Positions 37,602 to 45,276 of a DNA stretch of 64,000 nucleotides are shown piece after piece. The DNA lies in assembly GCF_012844365.1 (NCBI RefSeq), contig NZ_CP051626.1, positions 1,736,001-1,800,000 of the forward strand. The letters run 5' to 3'. The position numbers and the translations under genes were made by a program. Origin of the DNA: Brevibacterium sp. 'Marine'. GTDB lineage: Bacteria; Actinomycetota; Actinomycetes; Actinomycetales; Brevibacteriaceae. Position 1 is the first letter of the stretch. Each line of letters begins with the position of its first letter. Under the pieces are notes generated by a model. That model had not been told where the DNA came from. It saw nothing but the letters and a program-made list of their open reading frames with translations, and searched no databases.

Positions 37602-38497
37602 GGGGTGACGCCGCCGGCCAGCCGGAGGCCGAACGATTCGAGCTGGCCCGGGCCCGGCCCGGAACCCCGGCTATCATGGCCGTGATCAACCGCACAACCG
37701 ATTCCTTCTACGAATCTGCCGCCACCCTCGACGAGGCGATCGCTGCGGTGGGGGCCGCCGCCTCCGCCGGTGCCCAGATCGTCGATATCGGAGGTGTGCG
37801 CGCCGGCCGCGGTCGGGAGATCTCCGTGGCCGAGGAGATCGACCGCGTGTGCGCGACCATCGAAGCCGTCGCTGGGTCCCACCCGCACGTGCTCATCAGC
37901 GTCGACACCTGGCGCCATGAGGTGGCCGACGCGGCCTGCAGGGCCGGCGCGGGACTGCTCAATGACACCTGGGCAGGGGTCGACCCGAAGCTCGCCGAGG
38001 TGGCCGCCCGGAATGACGTCGGCATCGTCTGCTCCCACACAGGCGGTTTGGATCCGCGCACCGACGCCCACCGCAACCGCTATGGTCTGCAGGCCGGTGA
38101 CGTCGTCGACTCCACCGTCTCCGGCGTCATCGAGCTCGCCGAGGCGGCCCGTGCAGCAGGGGTGCGTGAAGACCGGATCATCATCGACCCCACTCCGGAC
38201 TTCGGGAAGAACACGTACCATTCGCTGCGGCTGCTGCGCGAACTCGAACGGTTCACCGCCACGGGCTACCCGGTGCTGCTGGCGATCTCACGGAAGGATT
38301 TCGTGGGAGAGTCCATCGGCGAGGTCGGTCCACAGGATCGACTGTACGGGACGATCGCCGCAACCGCGCTGGCCATCGAGAAGGGAGCGGCGCTGATCCG
38401 CACACACGACGTGAGAGCCACTGCCGACGCGATCGACGTGACCGTGGCAATCACCGGTGAAGCGGCACCGAAACACACCGTGCGCGGCCTGCGCTGA
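37598..38497 (+). CDS. folP2: FolP2-like dihydropteroate synthase homologue
   Basis: 299 residues, pterin-binding TIM barrel. The standard DHPS motifs are altered: NRTTDSFYES in place of N-x-TPDSFSDGG, and DIGGVRAGRG in place of DIGGESTRPG, losing the Ser-Thr-Arg-Pro loop. The later DTWRHEVADAA, LLNDTWAG, DPTPDFGKNT and the final VRGLR closely resemble mycobacterial FolP2 (Rv1207), reported not to act as a functional DHPS. Start GTG 37598 overlaps the previous stop (GTGA); the longer open frame upstream is antisense-like noise. Role therefore uncertain; possibly another pterin- or sugar-related step. Confidence 0.88.
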   Translation: MRGDAAGQPEAERFELARARPGTPAIMAVINRTTDSFYESAATLDEAIAAVGAAASAGAQIVDIGGVRAGRGREISVAEEIDRVCATIEAVAGSHPHVLISVDTWRHEVADAACRAGAGLLNDTWAGVDPKLAEVAARNDVGIVCSHTGGLDPRTDAHRNRYGLQAGDVVDSTVSGVIELAEAARAAGVREDRIIIDPTPDFGKNTYHSLRLLRELERFTATGYPVLLAISRKDFVGESIGEVGPQDRLYGTIAATALAIEKGAALIRTHDVRATADAIDVTVAITGEAAPKHTVRGLR

Positions 38498-38532
38498 GCA
38501 TTCCGCGCAGGCGCCTATGCGAAAATGGGGGC

Positions 38533-38829
38533 ATGCCTCTGTGGATTGTCATCGGTGTCGCTGCCGCGGTCTTCGTCCTCGTATTCGTCGTCGCAGCGAC
38601 CTTCAACGTCTTCTCTTCCGAAACCATCGACGAGGCCGAAGAGCGCTGGACCGGGCTGCCTGCGGAGTTCACCGGCGAGGACCTGGAATCGGTGCGGTTC
38701 CGGCCCGCCCTGCGCGGCTACCGGATGGACGACGTCGACGAGGCCATGGCGATGCTACGCGCACGCCTGATCGAACTCGAATCCGCAGCTGCCTCTGACG
38801 GACCGGAAACGGCTGCCGGACCACGATGA
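38533..38829 (+). CDS. Small membrane protein with DivIVA-like motif
   Basis: 98 residues: one N-terminal helix (about 4-26), then FRPALRGYRMDDVDEAMAML (about 56-76), the DivIVA/SepIVA-type short domain. Occupies the place of Rv1209 after folP2. Possible wall-growth or polarity function, by analogy only. The stop overlaps the next ATG by 4 nt. Confidence 0.8.
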   Translation: MPLWIVIGVAAAVFVLVFVVAATFNVFSSETIDEAEERWTGLPAEFTGEDLESVRFRPALRGYRMDDVDEAMAMLRARLIELESAAASDGPETAAGPR

Positions 38830-40061
38830 GTCGCCCCGCAGATCTGCCCGGAATCACCCTCGCCCCCGAAGTCTTCGATTCCTCGCGCTGCAGCCGCCTC
38901 AGCGCTCTGTTCATGAGCCTGCCCGTGTGGCTGCAGGCGGTTTCCGTGTACTTCGTCTCCCGCGTCGTGAGCATGTCGATCTTCGCCGCGGTCCTCAAAC
39001 GTCAGGACCCGGCGAACTGGTCATCGTCACCGGTGACGACGACGCTCAATGACTTCCTCAACTTCTGGGACGGCGGCTGGTACGGGCGTGTCGCCGACGA
39101 AGGGTATCCTCGCGTTCTGCCGGTCGACGAATCCGGATCTGTCGCGGAGAACCAATGGGCGTTCTATCCGCTGCATCCCTCGATCGTGGCCACTGTCTCG
39201 GACCTCACGGGGCTGAGCTACGAGGTCATCTCGCCGATCGTGTCCACGATCGCCGCGGGGCTGGCTTCGATCGTCATCCTCCACCTCTTCCGCAAGTACG
39301 TCGATGGCGGTCAGGCGCTGATGGGGCTGGCCCTCGTCATGTTCTTCCCGCCCGCCGCGATCTTCTCCACCGGCTATGCCGAATCTCTGACTCTTCTGCT
39401 GCAGGCGACGGCGCTCTTCCTCGTCGTCGAGCGCCGCTATCTCACCGCGATCCCGGTCGTCGTCTTCATGGATCTGTCGCGGCCGATCGGCGTCGCGTTC
39501 TCGTTCTTCATGCTCTTCCACCTCATCGACCGCTTCCTTCGCCGCCGCAGCGATCCGTATCCGACCGGCGAGGTGGTCCGGTCCTGGACGCTGGGCGTGT
39601 CCTCCTGCGCGGCGGCACTCATCCACCCGATCCATGCGTGGTGGGCGACCGGATCGCTGACTGCCTATACCGACACCGAGGCGGCTTGGCACACCGGCGA
39701 GACCAGCTTCGTCGTCCAGTGGGTGGCCCGGTCGATCAGCCTCATCGGTCCGCTCGGTCCGGTGCTGCTCGTCATCGTCGTCGCCGGAATGCTCGCCTTG
39801 ATCTTCTCACCGGCGGGAGCGCATATGGGTCGGACGCTGCAGCTGTTCTGCCTCGGCTACGGGCTGTACCTGCTCATCTTCTTCAATCCGCAGACCTCCA
39901 CCCTGCGTCTGCTGCTGCCGCTGTTCCCGTTGGCGCTGACACTGGCGCTGGTACGCTCACGAGGCTATCGGGCCGTGCTGCTGGTCGCCTATATCCTGCT
40001 TCAGATCGTGTGGGTCGCCTATCTGTGGCACTTCACTCCGCCCGCCGACCTGCCTCCGTGA
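38826..40061 (+). CDS. Mannosyltransferase family membrane protein (PIG-V/GT-C-like)
   Basis: 411 residues, about 10-11 hydrophobic helices. The first extracytoplasmic loop carries FWDGGWYGRVADEGYP (about 78-93), the W-D-G-x-W-Y-x-x-I-A-x-x-G-Y pattern of PIG-V-type polyprenyl-phosphomannose-dependent transferases, whose Asp is catalytic. A later AFYPLHPSI matches the next conserved loop. Probably glycosylates a lipid or protein outside the membrane. Translationally coupled to the DivIVA-like gene (ATGA). Not found at this place in M. tuberculosis. Confidence 0.82.
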   Translation: MSRPADLPGITLAPEVFDSSRCSRLSALFMSLPVWLQAVSVYFVSRVVSMSIFAAVLKRQDPANWSSSPVTTTLNDFLNFWDGGWYGRVADEGYPRVLPVDESGSVAENQWAFYPLHPSIVATVSDLTGLSYEVISPIVSTIAAGLASIVILHLFRKYVDGGQALMGLALVMFFPPAAIFSTGYAESLTLLLQATALFLVVERRYLTAIPVVVFMDLSRPIGVAFSFFMLFHLIDRFLRRRSDPYPTGEVVRSWTLGVSSCAAALIHPIHAWWATGSLTAYTDTEAAWHTGETSFVVQWVARSISLIGPLGPVLLVIVVAGMLALIFSPAGAHMGRTLQLFCLGYGLYLLIFFNPQTSTLRLLLPLFPLALTLALVRSRGYRAVLLVAYILLQIVWVAYLWHFTPPADLPP

Positions 40062-40211
40062 CCGTCAGCCGATCTGCGCCGTGACTGCCCGCAGGGTGGA
40101 AGAGTTGCGAAGAGTTACCGGGAACGCGCGGATCATGGAATAATCTTAAGTACATCATTCGGTCCACCTGGTGTGAACCGTCTTTGCATGACAACGGAAG
40201 GAAGAGCCCAT

Positions 40212-40382
40212 ATGGCAGCCCAGAAACCCCGCACCGGCGACGGACCTCTGGAAGTGACCGAAGAAGGCCGAAGCATGGTGATGCGGCTTCCAGTCGAAGG
40301 CGGAGGCCGCCTGGTGATCGAACTCAGCAGAGACGAAGCCACCGGACTCCACGACACCCTCGCCAAGACACTGGGGCTCTGA
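40212..40382 (+). CDS. DUF3117 family small protein (Rv1211-like)
   Basis: 56 residues, nearly invariant in actinobacteria: MAAQKPRTGDGPLEVTEEGR, then MRLPVEGGGRLVIELS. The longer frame starts at 40173, but ATG 40212 preceded by AAGGAAG gives the family N-terminus. No function known; strong conservation suggests an important structural or regulatory role. Downstream hairpin ends the transcript. Confidence 0.92.
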   Translation: MAAQKPRTGDGPLEVTEEGRSMVMRLPVEGGGRLVIELSRDEATGLHDTLAKTLGL

Positions 40383-40423
40383 GCCGACGGCCGCAGCATA
40401 CGGCCGAGCGGAGACTCACGAAC

Positions 40424-40451
40424 AGCAGAGACTTACCTGTAAGTCTCTGCT
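40424..40451. terminator. Bidirectional terminator between DUF3117 and O-methyltransferase genes
   Basis: Perfect 13-bp stem (AGCAGAGACTTAC / GTAAGTCTCTGCT) with minimal loop, lying between convergent genes (stops at 40382 and 40462). No long T tract. Confidence 0.7.
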
Positions 40452-40461
40452 GTCGTCGAAT

Positions 40462-41097
40462 TCACCGGGCCTTCTGCAGAAGCAGCAGCCCTTCGCCGAT
40501 GGGCAGCAGCACCCGTTCGAGGCCTTCCTGTTCTGCGATGCGATTGAGCAAGCTGCGGGCAGCCTGAGTGCGAGGACTGCGATCGACGGGATCGGCGACG
40601 GCGCCCTTGAGCAGAGTCTTGTGGATGACCAACAGCCCCTGAGCGTCGAGCAGCCGCAGAGAGGGCTCGATCATCCTCTCCAGGCTGCCCGGCTCCACGT
40701 CGATGAAGACCATGTCATAGGCCGACGGGGCGAGTCGCTTGAGCACCTCTTCGGCGCGGCCGCTCATCAGACGCAGCCGACCAGGTCTGATCCCGGCCAT
40801 GTCGACGAGATCCCGCGCGGCGCTCTGGGTCGTGGAATTCGTGTCGATCGACGTCAGTATCCCGGCGGTGGGCATTCCGCGCAGCAGCGACAGGGTCGAT
40901 GTTCCGACTCCGGTGCCGACTTCGACAGCTGCGACCGGAGTGAGGAGGCGCGCCAGGAGAGTCAGGGTCTTCGCCGTGGTCTGGGAGACCGGCGCGATCC
41001 CGAACTCATGTGAATGGGTGCGAGCGGCGTCGAGCAGCGGATCGGGACCGTTGAACTGTTCCGAGAAGGTGAGATCACCTGCATTTTCGCGTGCCAA
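40462..41097 (-). CDS. O-methyltransferase (family 3, Rv1220c-like)
   Basis: 211 residues, SAM-dependent methyltransferase of the catechol/caffeoyl-CoA type. SAM motif I AVEVGTGVGTSTLSLL (about 58-73), Asp in TSIDTN, then FIDVEPG with the metal/catalytic Asp region. The start is TTG 41097, supported by GGGAGGGG 5 nt upstream; no ATG fits. Located, as Rv1220c, before tatB, but sigE-rseA-htrA are missing between them. Substrate unknown. Confidence 0.85.
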   Translation of the reverse strand: MARENAGDLTFSEQFNGPDPLLDAARTHSHEFGIAPVSQTTAKTLTLLARLLTPVAAVEVGTGVGTSTLSLLRGMPTAGILTSIDTNSTTQSAARDLVDMAGIRPGRLRLMSGRAEEVLKRLAPSAYDMVFIDVEPGSLERMIEPSLRLLDAQGLLVIHKTLLKGAVADPVDRSPRTQAARSLLNRIAEQEGLERVLLPIGEGLLLLQKAR

Positions 41098-41133
41098 CCG
41101 GCCCCTCCCTTCTGGTGCTGAGTTCTCCCAAGT

Positions 41134-41466
41134 CTAACCGCATTCGGGTTCGATTCCGTGGGTGCGCCACAGCCGATCGAGTTCGTCGACGTCGAGGAAC
41201 GCTTCGCGTTCGACGCGCGCATGTGAGTGCGCAGTGCCCTCAGCATCCCAGTGGATGCGGGCTCGGGCGAAGATCTCCGGCGGCAGGATCCCGGCCGCGT
41301 TGACGACTCGCCACCACGTGACGTTCGACCCGAATTCCCGCATCACCCGACCGACGTAGCGGGGTGAGCAGTCGGCGACGGCACCGACCGTGCCGTAGGC
41401 GACGACACGAGCGGCGGGAACGAGTTCGACGATGCGCAGCACCCGTTCGACGGCTATCTCGTCCAC
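41134..41466 (-). CDS. Alkyltransferase-like (ATL/MGMT family) DNA-binding protein without catalytic Cys
   Basis: 110 residues. Helix-turn-helix DNA-binding part of the MGMT family (VAYGTVGAVADCSPRYVGRV) followed by NVTWWRVVNAAG, where O6-alkylguanine transferases have PCHRVV. The reactive Cys is replaced by Trp, as in ATL proteins, which bind O6-alkylguanine and recruit nucleotide excision repair. GTG 41466 (GGGAGG upstream) is used; the open frame continues into the divergent tatB but is not supported. 36 nt before the O-methyltransferase, same strand. Confidence 0.85.
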   Translation of the reverse strand: MDEIAVERVLRIVELVPAARVVAYGTVGAVADCSPRYVGRVMREFGSNVTWWRVVNAAGILPPEIFARARIHWDAEGTAHSHARVEREAFLDVDELDRLWRTHGIEPECG

Positions 41467-41535
41467 TGGGCCTCCCGGCGGGATCGGATTGTCGAACCTG
41501 TGCTGACCATGAGTCGATGCTACCGCCGTCCACGG

Positions 41536-41541
41536 TAGACT
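41536..41541 (+). promoter_or_regulatory. -10 element (TAGACT) of a leaderless tatB transcript
   Basis: TAGACT ends 7 nt before the tatB ATG; no ribosome-binding site is present. Confidence 0.5.
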
Positions 41542-41548
41542 TGAGATC

Positions 41549-42004
41549 ATGTTCGGTATCAACGGCACCGAAATGGTGATTCTGGTCGTTGTGGCCTTGG
41601 TCGTGATCGGACCCAAACGCCTGCCCGAATACGCTCAGAAGCTGCGGGATTTCGTGCGACAGATGCGCCGCATGGCCGAAGGCGCGAAGGACAGCGTCCG
41701 ACGCGATTTCGGCGACGACTTCAAGGACGTGGACTGGCAGAAGCTCGACCCGCGTCAGTACGATCCGCGCCGGATCGTGCGTGAGGCCCTCGTCGAAGAG
41801 GATGCGGCCATCCGCGAATCCAAACGTCAGGAACGTGCAACTCAGGAATCGTCGCCCACTGAGTCCGCAGGCGCTGCAACGTCGACTCAGACCGACACCG
41901 AGGCGGCCCCCACCCGGGAGCGGTCACCCATCGAACGGTTCCAGGCCCAGGTCACCCTGCGCGATCGCGGGGTTGCGGCGCCGTTCGACCCCGAATCCAC
42001 CTGA
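41549..42004 (+). CDS. tatB: Sec-independent protein translocase subunit TatB
   Basis: 151 residues. Short N-terminal transmembrane helix (about 5-22), the Gly-Pro hinge with GPKRLPEYAQKL, then an amphipathic helix (about 27-50) and a long charged, disordered tail ending in ERFQAQVTLRDRGVAAPFDP. TatB (longer than TatA, with MFGINGTE start) receives twin-arginine substrates with TatC. No tatA or tatC nearby. Convergent with mrp. Confidence 0.9.
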   Translation: MFGINGTEMVILVVVALVVIGPKRLPEYAQKLRDFVRQMRRMAEGAKDSVRRDFGDDFKDVDWQKLDPRQYDPRRIVREALVEEDAAIRESKRQERATQESSPTESAGAATSTQTDTEAAPTRERSPIERFQAQVTLRDRGVAAPFDPEST

Positions 42005-42044
42005 ACCCGGGGTCATCTCACAGCGCCGAGGCGACGGCGCCGAC

Positions 42045-43166
42045 TCACACCGGGCTCAGGCCCAGAGATCTGCCGGACAGGCCCCTACTGCGTCGCCGCA
42101 GCGACTCTGCGAGAGCGTCGAAGGCCTGAGCCGCAGGAGACTCGGGGCTGCCGAGCACGACCGGGGTGCCGGCATCCGATCCTTCCCGCAGACGGGTGTC
42201 CAAGGGGATCTGAGCGAGCAGCGGAACCTCGTGTTCGACGGTGGCGGTGAGGTTCTCGGCGACACTGGCACCTCCGCCGGATCCGAACACCTCAATTCGA
42301 GTGCCGTCGGGCATCTCCATCCACGACATGTTCTCGATGACTCCCGCCAACGCCTGCTTCGTCTGTGTGGCGATGGATCCAGCGCGTTCGGCGACCTGAG
42401 CGGCCGCTGACTGAGGTGTGGTGACGACGAGGAGCTCGGATGCGGGAAGCAGCTGTGCCACGGAGATCGCGATATCTCCTGTGCCGGGAGGCAGATCGAG
42501 CAGGAGCACGTCGAGGTCGCCCCAGAACACATCCGTGAGGAACTGCTGCAGGGCGCGATGGAGCATCGGACCGCGCCAGACGACGGCCTGATTCGGTGGG
42601 ACGAACATGCCGATGCTCATCACCTTCACGCCGTGGGAGATCTGCGGCAGGATCATCTCATCGACTCGGGTCGGCTTTCCGGAGAGTCCGAGCATGCCGG
42701 GGATGGAGAAGCCGTAGATATCGGCATCGACGACGCCGACGCGCAGCCCCTTCTCCGCCAGAGACACCGCGAGATTCGCCGTCACCGAGGATTTTCCGAC
42801 TCCGCCCTTTCCGGACGCAACGGCATAGACCTTGGTCAGAGACTCCGGGCGGTTGAACGGGATGTCGCGGGTGCCGGAGCCCTGCAGCTTCTCCTTCATC
42901 GCCTTGCGCTGCTCGGGGCTCATCGTGCCCAGCACGACAACGACCTCGGTGACCCCGTCGACCCGGGCCACTGCGGCCTCCGTGTCCTTGGTGATCGTGT
43001 CCTTCAGCGGGCACCCGGCGATCGTGAGGAGAACGGTGACGGTGACCTTGCCGTCGTCGATGTCGATCGATCCGACCATATCGAGTTCGACGATGCTGCG
43101 GCGGATCTCAGGATCGATGACCCCGGTCAGCGCCTGAATCACAGCGTCCACAGAGGGATCAGCCAT
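42045..43166 (-). CDS. mrp: Mrp/NBP35-type P-loop Fe-S carrier ATPase
   Basis: 373 residues: N-terminal MIP18/DUF59 domain (about 5-85) plus P-loop NTPase with deviant Walker A SGKGGVGKS (about 118-126), D-x-D-x-x-G region VVDADIYGFSIPGML and LLLDLPPGTGD. Family members carry and transfer Fe-S clusters. The C-terminal CxxC pair of E. coli ApbC is absent around NMSWMEMPDGT, as in actinobacterial members. ATG 43166 gives the MIP18 start; preceded by AAGGAC. Third gene of a possible unit with the MgtE-like and DUF1003 genes. Confidence 0.93.
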   Translation of the reverse strand: MADPSVDAVIQALTGVIDPEIRRSIVELDMVGSIDIDDGKVTVTVLLTIAGCPLKDTITKDTEAAVARVDGVTEVVVVLGTMSPEQRKAMKEKLQGSGTRDIPFNRPESLTKVYAVASGKGGVGKSSVTANLAVSLAEKGLRVGVVDADIYGFSIPGMLGLSGKPTRVDEMILPQISHGVKVMSIGMFVPPNQAVVWRGPMLHRALQQFLTDVFWGDLDVLLLDLPPGTGDIAISVAQLLPASELLVVTTPQSAAAQVAERAGSIATQTKQALAGVIENMSWMEMPDGTRIEVFGSGGGASVAENLTATVEHEVPLLAQIPLDTRLREGSDAGTPVVLGSPESPAAQAFDALAESLRRRSRGLSGRSLGLSPV

Positions 43167-43234
43167 ACCTACGTCCTTTCCTTCCCGGATCCGTGCTCCC
43201 GGGCCTTCAACCCTACCTTTCGGCCGTCGTCTCG

Positions 43235-43783
43235 TCATCCGCCGCGGGGGCCGCCTCGGCGCTGTTCCGAGGCTGGGGAGTCGAGATCCTCGGCGCGGTG
43301 GCCGTCCTGCTTCTCTTCTTCCAGCTCCTTGAGCAGATCTTTCAGCTCCGAGCGGATGAAGTCGCGGGTGGCGACCTCACGCATGGCGATGCGCAGCGCC
43401 GCGACCTCCCGTGCCAGGTACTCGGTGTCGGCGAGGTTGCGTTCGGCGCGCTGCCGATCGTGTTCGAACTCGACGCGGTCCCGGTCGGTGCTGCGGTTCT
43501 CCGCGAGCAGGATCAGCGGAGCTGCGTAGGAGGCCTGCAGGGAGAGGATGAGGGTCAGCAGAGTGAAGTTCAGCGACCTCGGGTCGAACTGCCACGACTC
43601 GGGCAGCAGGGTGTTCCACAGCAGCCACACGGCACAGAACACCGTCATCCCGACGAGGAACGCCGGAGTGCCCATGAACCGGGCAAAGGCTTCGGCTCCG
43701 CGGCCGAAGGTCTCGGGGGAGACGGTGAAGCTCGGCAGTCGGCGTTTGCTCGACCTCGGGATCTCGAAATCATCGACGGCCAT
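43235..43783 (-). CDS. DUF1003 membrane protein
   Basis: 182 residues with two central helices (about 43-60 and 70-92), the second in the DUF1003 signature region LTLILSLQASYAAPLILLAENR (quoted in part: LQASYAAPLILLAENR), followed by an acidic/basic coiled-coil-like tail (about 95-165). Function unknown. Starts 2 nt after the MgtE-like stop, so tightly linked to it; this pairing is widely kept in actinobacteria. Confidence 0.88.
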   Translation of the reverse strand: MAVDDFEIPRSSKRRLPSFTVSPETFGRGAEAFARFMGTPAFLVGMTVFCAVWLLWNTLLPESWQFDPRSLNFTLLTLILSLQASYAAPLILLAENRSTDRDRVEFEHDRQRAERNLADTEYLAREVAALRIAMREVATRDFIRSELKDLLKELEEEKQDGHRAEDLDSPASEQRRGGPRGG

Positions 43784-43785
43784 CT

Positions 43786-45060
43786 CTACCCCCTGCTGCG
43801 ATCGTCACGACCGGTGGTTCGCCAGTCCTCGGGCAGAAGCTCGTCGAGGACGTCATCGACGGTGACCACACCGACGAGGCGATCGTTGTCATCGGTGATC
43901 GGCACCGACACCAGATTGTACGCGGCCAGCAGCTTCGCCACCTCGCCGAGGGGAGTCTCGGGCGACAGCGGTTCGACCTCGGTGTCGAGCATGATGCCCA
44001 CCGCCTCGTGCGGCGGATGGCGCAGCATCTCCTGGATGTGGACGAGACCCAGATACTTGCCCGTCGGGGTCTCCACCGGCTGGCGGCAGACGAAGACCGC
44101 AGCGGCCAGGGCAGCCGGCAGGTCTTCCCGACGCACATGGGCCAGCGCCTCCGCGACCGTGGCCTCCGGGGTCAGGATCACGGGCTCGGTCGTCATCAGG
44201 CCGCCCGCGGTGTCGTCATCGTAGGCCAGCAGCGTCCGCACATCTTCGGCCTCGTCGGGCTCCATCAGCGTCAGGAACCGTTCGGCCTGTTCATCACTGA
44301 GCTCGCCGAGGAGGTCGGCAGCATCATCGGGTGCCATTTCTTCGAGCACGGTCACGGCACGTTCGGTGTCGAGTCCTGTGAGGATCTCGATCTGGGTTTC
44401 GGCCGGCAGCTCCTCGACCACATCGGCGAGACGTTCGTCATCGAGGGCTCGGGCCACCTGAAGGCGCCGGGCCGAGTTCATCTCGAAGAGCACATCGGCG
44501 AGGTCGGCAGGCTTCGTGTCCTGATAGGCGGCGATGAGCTGGGTGGCTTCCTGGTCGACCTCGGAATCCACCGGATGGTCGGCGTCCGTCCAATCGATCT
44601 GCTTGGTCTCACCACGGCGGCGGAACGCGGCGAAGGCGCTGCGTTCGGGCACGCGCCGCACGAACAGGCGGGTGACCTCCCAGTCCTTGTTCACCTGCTG
44701 CTCGATGCCGACGTCTTCGATGAGCACCGGTGAGTTGTCCTCCCGCAGCCGCAGGCGCCGGTCGAGCAGATCATTCATCACCAAAGTCTCGGACTCGCGC
44801 TGCTCGAAGCGCCGCATATTCACCAGACCGGTGGTGATGACCTGACCGGAATCGATTGCGGTGACCCGGCCCATCGGCACGAAGACACGGCGCCGGCCGG
44901 GCACCTCGACGACGAGGCCGATGACGCGGGGGGACTGCCGCATCGTCGCACGGTAGACGAGGACGGCGTCGCGGACACGGCCGACCTGATCGCCGAGTGG
45001 GTCGAACACGGGGGCGGAGACGAGTCGAGCGACGAAGACTCTTTTCGGTGGACCACTCAT
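43786..45060 (-). CDS. Soluble MgtE-like protein: PRC-barrel, MgtE N-domain, CBS pair
   Basis: 424 residues with no transmembrane segment. Order: PRC-barrel-like start (about 5-95, VFVARLVSAPVFDPLGDQVG), MgtE N-terminal superhelical domain (about 185-285, ADVLFEMNSARRLQVARAL), then two CBS domains (about 290-415, ending LVGVVTVDDVLDELLPEDW). True MgtE magnesium channels have a C-terminal 5-helix pore, missing here, so this is a cytosolic Mg/nucleotide sensor-like relative (as Rv1232c). May act with the membrane DUF1003 protein encoded 2 nt downstream. Confidence 0.88.
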   Translation of the reverse strand: MSGPPKRVFVARLVSAPVFDPLGDQVGRVRDAVLVYRATMRQSPRVIGLVVEVPGRRRVFVPMGRVTAIDSGQVITTGLVNMRRFEQRESETLVMNDLLDRRLRLREDNSPVLIEDVGIEQQVNKDWEVTRLFVRRVPERSAFAAFRRRGETKQIDWTDADHPVDSEVDQEATQLIAAYQDTKPADLADVLFEMNSARRLQVARALDDERLADVVEELPAETQIEILTGLDTERAVTVLEEMAPDDAADLLGELSDEQAERFLTLMEPDEAEDVRTLLAYDDDTAGGLMTTEPVILTPEATVAEALAHVRREDLPAALAAAVFVCRQPVETPTGKYLGLVHIQEMLRHPPHEAVGIMLDTEVEPLSPETPLGEVAKLLAAYNLVSVPITDDNDRLVGVVTVDDVLDELLPEDWRTTGRDDRSRG

Positions 45061-45276
45061 GGTCTCAGACTACGTGGTGGGTGGAGATTTCAGTGGTCGC
45101 TTCCAGGAATTGAATCCAGATCACATTCGCCGCGGGTGGACGCACTGGGTGTCGGGTTCCACCCGGACTCTTCTCCTATTCATCAAGCCGTCTTGTCTGC
45201 TTCATCTCGTTGTCGCCCCGCCTCCCTAGGGTCATCTCTCGGCAGTACCCGCCACAGTCGAATACAGGAGAAATCC

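Noticed and set aside
36765-38497. folP2 start at 37445, inside the LOG-like gene
   Set aside because: The extra N-terminus is Arg/His-rich frame-shadow sequence; GTG 37598 overlapping the upstream stop gives the family N-terminus.
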